A stretch of DNA of 34,645 nt from the NCBI GenBank assembly GCA_021738065.1, contig JAIPCT010000029.1, positions 1 to 34,645 on the forward strand. The letters are read 5' to 3'. The stretch comes from Burkholderiaceae bacterium (GTDB lineage: Bacteria > Pseudomonadota > Gammaproteobacteria > Burkholderiales > Rhodocyclaceae). Below, piece after piece: positions 29,822 through 34,645 of this stretch. Each line of letters begins with the position of its first letter. The first letter of the stretch is position 1. A program made the position numbers and the translations under genes. The notes below the pieces were generated by a model. That model had not been told where the DNA came from and searched no databases. It saw only the letters and a list, made by a program, of their open reading frames with translations.

Positions 29822-31024
29822 TCAGGAAATCAACGCGGCAGTGTGCCGGGCGATTATCCACTCTTCGTTAGTAGGTATTACGCAGACCTCGATCCGGCTG
29901 TCGGCAGCAGAAATTTTTGCCTCGTTGCGGTCGTTGGCGGTGCGATTCAGGGTCAAACCGAGCCAGTCGAGCTGCGCGCAGACCTGTTCGCGTACCCGGC
30001 CACCGTGTTCGCCGATGCCGCCGGTGAATACCAGCGCGTCCAGCCCGCCGAGTGCGGCCATCAGCGAGCCGATTTCACGGACGATGCGGTAGCAGAAAAG
30101 CGCCACCGCCTCGCGCGCTTCCGGGGCCACTGATTCCAGCAGCACGCGCATGTCCTGACTGATGCCGGAGACGCCGAGCAGGCCCGACTCCTTGTAGAGC
30201 AGCCGGGTCAGCGCCTTTACATCCATCTGTTGGTACTCGAGCAAGTAGAGCAGAACGCCGGGATCGATGCTGCCGGTGCGCGTACCCATCATCAGCCCGT
30301 CGACGGCCGTGAATCCCATGGTCGAGGCCTGACTCTTAAGGTCCTTCATGGCGCACATCGACGCGCCATTGCCCAGATGCGCGACGATGACGCGGCCTCG
30401 GGCACGATCAGCGGCGAGGTGTTGGGGCAGCACTTCGGCAATATATTCGTAGGACAGGCCATGGAAGCCGTAGCGGCGCACGCCCTGCGCGGTGATGGCG
30501 CGGGGCAGGGCGAAGAGCTGGGCGATTTCCGGCTGGCTGCGATGGAAGGCGGTGTCAAAGCAGGCCACCTGCGGCACGCCGGGCAGCGCGGCGGTCAATG
30601 CGTCGATGCCGGCCAGGTTGTGGGGCTGGTGCAGCGGCGCCAGCGGTATGAAGCCGCGCAAGGCATCGACGATGGCGGCATCCAGCACGATGGGTCGCGA
30701 GAACTTTTGTGCGCCATGAACCACGCGATGGCCGACACCGCAAACCTTCCAGCCGGCTTCGTGTTGTTGCAGCCAGCCAGCCAGAAAACCCAAGGCCGCC
30801 TTGTGCTGGATATCCGCCGCACCTTCGAGTTCAAGATCGCGATCCTCCAGCGTGCGCCTGTCGGCGTCGACCGCCTTGAGATGCGCGCACTGGCGACCGG
30901 CGCCGCCGATGCCGTCAATCTGGCCCACCAGTTGCGGTTGCTGCGGGATCGGCGCGTGCCTGGAAAACAGGGCGAACTTGATCGAGGACGAGCCGGCGTT
31001 GAGAGTAAGGATGGCGTCCTTCAT
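29822..31024 (-). CDS. ackA: acetate kinase
   Basis: A 400-residue ASKHA-fold kinase. Motifs: ILTLNAGSSSIKFALF at the N-terminus, GHRVVHG, ACFDTAFH, GFHGLSYEYI, VAHLGNGASMCA, MGTRTGSIDPG and FTGGIGEHG, with the usual catalytic Asp and Arg residues. It makes ATP from acetyl phosphate, or runs in reverse. It lies 168 bases downstream of the MaoC-Pta fusion on the same strand, consistent with a joined acyl-CoA to acyl-phosphate to ATP route. The fusion partner leaves open that propionate or butyrate is the real substrate. Confidence 0.95.
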   Translation of the reverse strand: MKDAILTLNAGSSSIKFALFSRHAPIPQQPQLVGQIDGIGGAGRQCAHLKAVDADRRTLEDRDLELEGAADIQHKAALGFLAGWLQQHEAGWKVCGVGHRVVHGAQKFSRPIVLDAAIVDALRGFIPLAPLHQPHNLAGIDALTAALPGVPQVACFDTAFHRSQPEIAQLFALPRAITAQGVRRYGFHGLSYEYIAEVLPQHLAADRARGRVIVAHLGNGASMCAMKDLKSQASTMGFTAVDGLMMGTRTGSIDPGVLLYLLEYQQMDVKALTRLLYKESGLLGVSGISQDMRVLLESVAPEAREAVALFCYRIVREIGSLMAALGGLDALVFTGGIGEHGGRVREQVCAQLDWLGLTLNRTANDRNEAKISAADSRIEVCVIPTNEEWIIARHTAALIS

Positions 31025-31192
31025 GCGGCTGCCCGATCACGGTGAATTACAGTTTCGGCGCAGCGGCTGATCGTCGGGCAAGGCGAACAAACCCGGCGCT
31101 TCACCCGCATCGGGAGCAGTGGCCGGAGGCGGGGCTGCTTGCAGTATTGGCCTTGTTTCATCGTTGGAGGCGAGGCTGCCAAAGCGTTTCCG

Positions 31193-32611
31193 TCAGGGCT
31201 TCTGCCGCCTGGCATGCGCCATCACCATCGCCACGGCGGTCGAGGCAGTGCGCGTTTCGGCCGAGTCGGCGCGGCTGGTCAGAACGATCGGCACCCGGGC
31301 GCCCAGCACGATGCCCGAGGTCAGCGCGTCGGCGAGGTATTCCAGTTGCTTGGCCAGCATGTTGCCGGATTCGATATCCGGCACCAGCAGGATATCGGCC
31401 TGGCCGGCGACGACGGAGTTGATGCCCTTGGTGCGCGCCGCCACCAGGGATATGGCGTTGTCGAAGGCCAGCGGGCCATCCAGCAGGCCGCCGGTGATCT
31501 GGCCACGATCGGCCATTTTGCACAGGGCCGCGGCGTCGAGCGTGGCCTGCATCTTGACATTGACCGTCTCCACGGCGGCCAGAATCGCCACCTTGGGGTC
31601 GGCGATTTTCAGCATCAACGCCAGATCGATGGCGTTTTGCACGATGTCGACCTTGTCTTCGAGATCGGGGGCGACATTGACCGCGGCGTCGGTGATGAAC
31701 AGCAGGCGCGGGTAGGTGGGGACATCCATCAGGAAGACGTGACTGATGCGTCGCTCGGTGCGCAGGCCGGTGATCTTGTCGATCACCTCGCTCATCAATT
31801 CGTCGGTATGCAAGGAGCCTTTCATCAAGGCCTCGACCTGTCCTTCGCGCGCCAGCGATACGGCGATCTCGGCGGCGGCGTGGCTGTGAGCGACATTGAT
31901 CAGGGTGCAGCCATACAGATCAAGCTGCTGGGTTTCGGCCAGTTGCCGAATCTTGTCTTCAGGACCGACCAGGGTCGGAATGATCAGACCGCGATCACGC
32001 GCCAGCAACGCGCCCTTGAGCGACTCGGCGTCGCAGGGGTGCACCACCGCCATCGATATTGGAGTCAGGCCCCTGGTGATCTCCAGCAGGTGCTCGAAGC
32101 GTGCCTTGCGGGTTTTCGACAACTTGAAGTCGGGCAGGTTGGCCTTCAGGCGCTTGACTTTTTCGGTCGGCGCCAGGACTTCGGCCGTGCCGCTGATGAC
32201 GTTTTGTCCATCCTGATTGATGCACTGGCAGTCGAACACCATGTGGTGGGTGCGCGGAAACTTCTTCAGGCAGGTGATGGTGACGGTCAGCGTGTCGCCG
32301 ACCCGCACCGGGAGTGCAAAATGCAGCGTCTGATCCTTGTATACCGTGCCGGGGCCGGGAAACTGGGTGCCGAGCACGTTCGAGATCAGGGCGCCGCCCC
32401 ACATGCCATGCGCAATGACCTCGCGCAGCATGGAGGAGTGGGCATATTCGTGATCGACATGCGACGGGTTGATGTCGCCCGACATGATGGCGTACATCTG
32501 TATGTCTTCCTGGCGCAAGGTGCGCACCAGACTCGCACTGTCACCCACGGCAATTTCGTCGAAGGTCCGGTTTTCGATGTATTCGGAACTGATGGGCGGA
32601 ATCTGGTTCAT
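31193..32611 (-). CDS. MaoC dehydratase / phosphate acetyltransferase fusion
   Basis: A 472-residue protein from ATG 32611 (GGGAGAAG just upstream; the frame opens further to 32635). The N-terminal third is a MaoC-like hot-dog domain, FDEIAVGDSASLVRTLRQED with SGDINPSHVDHEYAH carrying the hydratase Asp/His pair. The rest is a phosphate acyltransferase domain (HPCDAESLKGALLARDRG, LMKGSLHTDELM, FLMDVPTYPRLLFITDAAVN, LLDGPLAFDNAIS, GQADILLVPDIESGNML). The architecture matches the known bifunctional enoyl-CoA hydratase/phosphate acetyltransferase family. With ackA it could turn hydroxyacyl/enoyl-CoA intermediates into acyl phosphate. Confidence 0.92.
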   Translation of the reverse strand: MNQIPPISSEYIENRTFDEIAVGDSASLVRTLRQEDIQMYAIMSGDINPSHVDHEYAHSSMLREVIAHGMWGGALISNVLGTQFPGPGTVYKDQTLHFALPVRVGDTLTVTITCLKKFPRTHHMVFDCQCINQDGQNVISGTAEVLAPTEKVKRLKANLPDFKLSKTRKARFEHLLEITRGLTPISMAVVHPCDAESLKGALLARDRGLIIPTLVGPEDKIRQLAETQQLDLYGCTLINVAHSHAAAEIAVSLAREGQVEALMKGSLHTDELMSEVIDKITGLRTERRISHVFLMDVPTYPRLLFITDAAVNVAPDLEDKVDIVQNAIDLALMLKIADPKVAILAAVETVNVKMQATLDAAALCKMADRGQITGGLLDGPLAFDNAISLVAARTKGINSVVAGQADILLVPDIESGNMLAKQLEYLADALTSGIVLGARVPIVLTSRADSAETRTASTAVAMVMAHARRQKP

Positions 32612-32795
32612 GAATGCTTCTCCCTGAAGCGGCATTATTCTTTATCTTAGCGCGAAAATGCTGCAATGCAATAAGACGCTGGCCCTTGAGATTGTGGATC
32701 CGGATTGCCCGTCAAGGCAAGGCGGTGACGCCATGGCCGGCGATGCCTAATCGCCGTGGTCGGCCGCCGTAGCGCCAGCGCCGAGTTTTGCGGCA

Positions 32796-33236
32796 TCACC
32801 CGCCAAAACGCTTGAGCAGTTTTATCAGGGCGCGCTTTTCGGCGGGGGCAAACTCGGCGCATACGCGTGCCTCATGAAGCGCAACGCGATCATCGGCCAG
32901 ACGCAACAAGTCAGTCCCGGCGGTGGTGAGAAACAAATGGTTGTGACGTCGGTCGGTGGTCGACGCGAGGCGCTCGACAAGTCCGCGCTTGCCCAGTTTG
33001 TCGAGCATGGGAACCATCGACGAACGATCCAGGCGCACGGCGCTGGCAAGCTTGGATTGAGTCAGGCCGGGATTTTTCTGCAGGACTTCCAGCACGGAAT
33101 ACACGGCGGGCGTGACCCCGATTTCGCCTAGCTCGGATTCGAAATCCTTGAACACCGCGAGTTGGGCCAGGCGCAAATGAAAGCCGATCAGATTGGCTAG
33201 AGAACCGAGAGCGGTGGGTTTTCGAGTGGCGGGCAT
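32796..33236 (-). CDS. MarR-family transcriptional regulator
   Basis: A 146-residue winged-helix protein. A helical dimerisation segment is followed by the recognition region LTQSKLASAVRLDRSSMVPMLDKLGKRGLVERLAS, and the wing DRRHNHLFLTTAG. MarR repressors release DNA on binding small, often aromatic, ligands. It diverges from the binding-protein gene across 158 bp, with an inverted repeat between, and likely controls both. The ligand is probably whatever the binding protein imports (inference). Confidence 0.92.
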   Translation of the reverse strand: MPATRKPTALGSLANLIGFHLRLAQLAVFKDFESELGEIGVTPAVYSVLEVLQKNPGLTQSKLASAVRLDRSSMVPMLDKLGKRGLVERLASTTDRRHNHLFLTTAGTDLLRLADDRVALHEARVCAEFAPAEKRALIKLLKRFGG

Positions 33237-33281
33237 GGATGCGAATCAGGCCGTGACTATGTCATCAGTGTGCCATGTACG

Positions 33282-33324
33282 TGTCAATCAAACAAGTTGA
33301 CATCAAACAGATCACGCCTACAAT
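33282..33324. promoter_or_regulatory. divergent promoter with MarR-operator-like inverted repeat
   Basis: TGTCAA (33282-33287) and TTGACA (33297-33302) form an inverted repeat with a 9-base spacer. The right arm is a perfect -35 for the plus gene, 16 bases before TACAAT (33319-33324). The left arm is a perfect -35 on the minus strand for the MarR gene, with a weaker -10 (TGACAT) 17 bases on. A regulator bound here would cover both -35 sites. Confidence 0.65.
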
Positions 33325-33394
33325 CTTTCGGGTCGCTTGACGCCTGCCACACTCACCGGCGAGCGAACACCAATCACTAAAAACAGGAGGAGGT

Positions 33395-34534
33395 ATGAAC
33401 GTGAAGAAACTCGTATGGGTACCCGCGCTGGCATTGATTCTCGCCGCCAGTTCGGCCTGGGCCGACATCACTGTCGGCGTCAGCGTCACGGCGACCGGCC
33501 CGGCGGCGTCGCTCGGCATTCCCGAAAAGCAGACCTTTGCCTTGCTGCCGAAAACCATAGCCGGCCAGCAGGTTCGCTACATCGTGCTCGACGATGCGAC
33601 CGACCCCAGCACCGCGGTGAAGAATGCCCGCAAATTTACCGGTGAGGACAAGGTTGATGTGCTGATCGCGTCATCGACAACGCCGACCTCGATGGCAATT
33701 CTCGAGGTGGCATTCGAAACCAAGACACCGCAAATCGCCATGGCGCCTTTGCCGCCGGCGGGTGAAAAAGCGCCGTGGGTATTCACCACGCCGCAGAACT
33801 TTGGCCAGATGGCGGTCGCCATCGTGCAGCATATGGCGGCCAACAATGTCAAGACCATCGGCTTTATCGGCTATGCCGATCCCTACGGCCAGCTCTGGCT
33901 GAAAGCCATCACCGGCGCCGCCGAGGCGAAGGGCATCAAGGTCACCGCGGTGGAGAGCTTTCAGCGCAATGACACCAGCGTTACCGGACAGGCACTCAAG
34001 CTGATCTCGGCCAATCCCGATGCCATCCTCATCGCCGGTTCCGGAACGCCTGCGGTGCTGCCGCAAACCACGCTGATCGAGCGCGGCTACAAGGGCAAGT
34101 ACTATCAGACCCACGGCATTGCCAATCGCGATTTCCTGCGCGTCGGCGGCAAGAACGTCGAGGGCACGATATTCCCGGTCGGTCCGATGCTGCTCGCCGA
34201 GGATTTGCCGGACAGCCACGCGTCGAAGAAGCCGGCGCTGGAGTACATCAAGCTGTATGAAGCCGCCCACGGTGCCGACAGTCGCTCGACTTTTGGCGGT
34301 CACGCCTGGGATGCCTATCTGTTGCTGGCTCGCGCGGTACCCGAGGCCATGAAAAAGGCCAAGCCGGGCACGGCCGAGTTCCGTCTCGCTTTGCGTGATG
34401 CGCTTGAGAACGTCAAGGAGCTAGCCGGAGTCCATGGCGTGTTCAACATGACGCCGCAGGACCACAACGGCATGGACGGACGCGCCGCCGTGATGGCGAC
34501 CATCATCAATGGCGACTGGAAGTTGCTCAAATAG
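33395..34534 (+). CDS. LivK-type periplasmic binding protein of an ABC transporter
   Basis: A 379-residue protein with signal peptide (MNVKKLVWVPALALILAASSAWA) and a type I periplasmic-binding fold (ADITVGVSVTATGPAASLGI, VDVLIASSTTPTSMAILEVA, KTIGFIGYADPYGQLWLKAI, YKGKYYQTHGIANRDFLRVG). AGGAGGAGG just before ATG 33395 is a very strong ribosome site, and the promoter is near consensus, so high expression is expected. Permease and ATPase genes are not in the window; they may lie downstream. In aromatic degraders, relatives bind aromatic acids as well as branched-chain amino acids, so the ligand is open. Confidence 0.9.
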   Translation: MNVKKLVWVPALALILAASSAWADITVGVSVTATGPAASLGIPEKQTFALLPKTIAGQQVRYIVLDDATDPSTAVKNARKFTGEDKVDVLIASSTTPTSMAILEVAFETKTPQIAMAPLPPAGEKAPWVFTTPQNFGQMAVAIVQHMAANNVKTIGFIGYADPYGQLWLKAITGAAEAKGIKVTAVESFQRNDTSVTGQALKLISANPDAILIAGSGTPAVLPQTTLIERGYKGKYYQTHGIANRDFLRVGGKNVEGTIFPVGPMLLAEDLPDSHASKKPALEYIKLYEAAHGADSRSTFGGHAWDAYLLLARAVPEAMKKAKPGTAEFRLALRDALENVKELAGVHGVFNMTPQDHNGMDGRAAVMATIINGDWKLLK

Positions 34535-34580
34535 TAGCCGGCTGCGTATCGGCTTCAGTCTGCCGTCAAGCAACACATCG

Positions 34581-34614
34581 GCTTCGTCGGGATGCCCGCC
34601 AAACCCGATGAAGC
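34581..34614 (+). repeat. stem-loop after the binding-protein gene
   Basis: GCTTCGTCGGG (34581-34591) pairs with CCCGATGAAGC (34604-34614) over 11 positions including one G-T pair. No T-tract follows. It could stabilise the upstream transcript or weaken read-through into downstream transporter genes. The remainder of 34535-34645 shows no gene. Confidence 0.5.
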
Positions 34615-34645
34615 GTGCGCGAGCCGATTGCGTGGTTGCACTTTC

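Noticed and set aside
31139-32650. Plus-strand open frame of about 500 codons opposite the MaoC-Pta gene
   Set aside because: The opposite strand encodes a well-recognised two-domain enzyme with a good ribosome site; the plus-strand product has no recognisable domain.

Overview
The window looks like chromosome from a betaproteobacterium, probably near the Rhodocyclales/Sterolibacteriaceae aromatic degraders. This placement is an inference. It rests on the gene orders ffs-dnaX-ybaB-recR and petABC-sspA-sspB, on a tungsten aldehyde oxidoreductase operon of the Aromatoleum type, and on an aromatic-degrader style MarR/LivK pair. Most of the window is GC-rich housekeeping or metabolic DNA.

Layout. 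1-2001: the end of an aldehyde:ferredoxin oxidoreductase, its FAD partner, a MoaD/ThiS-like protein and an unknown 91-residue protein; the last three overlap by ATGA. 2078-5666: SRP RNA, a Spy-like periplasmic protein, dnaX, ybaB and recR. 5674-10797: a family III CoA-transferase, then the cytochrome bc1 operon petABC and sspA/sspB. 10829-13800 (minus): a repetitive coiled-coil protein followed by a GAF-GAF-PAS-type class III nucleotide cyclase. 13998-16312: a flavocytochrome-c-like flavoprotein (plus), facing a DUF411 protein and a secreted ankyrin protein (minus).

16350-20919 is the clearest accessory DNA. A tRNA-Arg(CCU) gene is followed by an AT-richer element of about 4.5 kb, and a 48-bp copy of the tRNA 5' half lies at the far end. 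The element carries a tyrosine integrase, a phage-type helicase-like protein, two unrecognised proteins (one secreted, one membrane/coiled-coil) and a structured 500-bp non-coding stretch. It has no capsid or packaging genes, so it resembles a satellite or small integrative element. It separates the tRNA from its own promoter. That native promoter now points at the integrase, while a TATAAT inside the element serves the tRNA.

20979-26421: uup, a run of small genes (unknown, RNase H-like with an apparent CTG start, unknown acidic, GIY-YIG, alpha/beta hydrolase) and an EamA exporter. 26596-32611 (minus): MaoC-Pta fusion, ackA and the class II ribonucleotide reductase nrdJ with a NrdR-like box upstream. 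32796-34534: a MarR regulator diverging from a LivK-type binding protein, with a shared inverted repeat made of two facing -35 hexamers.

The observations most worth following are the promoter exchange at the tRNA island, an inverted tRNA 3'-end remnant inside it, a 14-bp hairpin holding the recR start codon, and the apparent CTG start of the RNase H-like gene.
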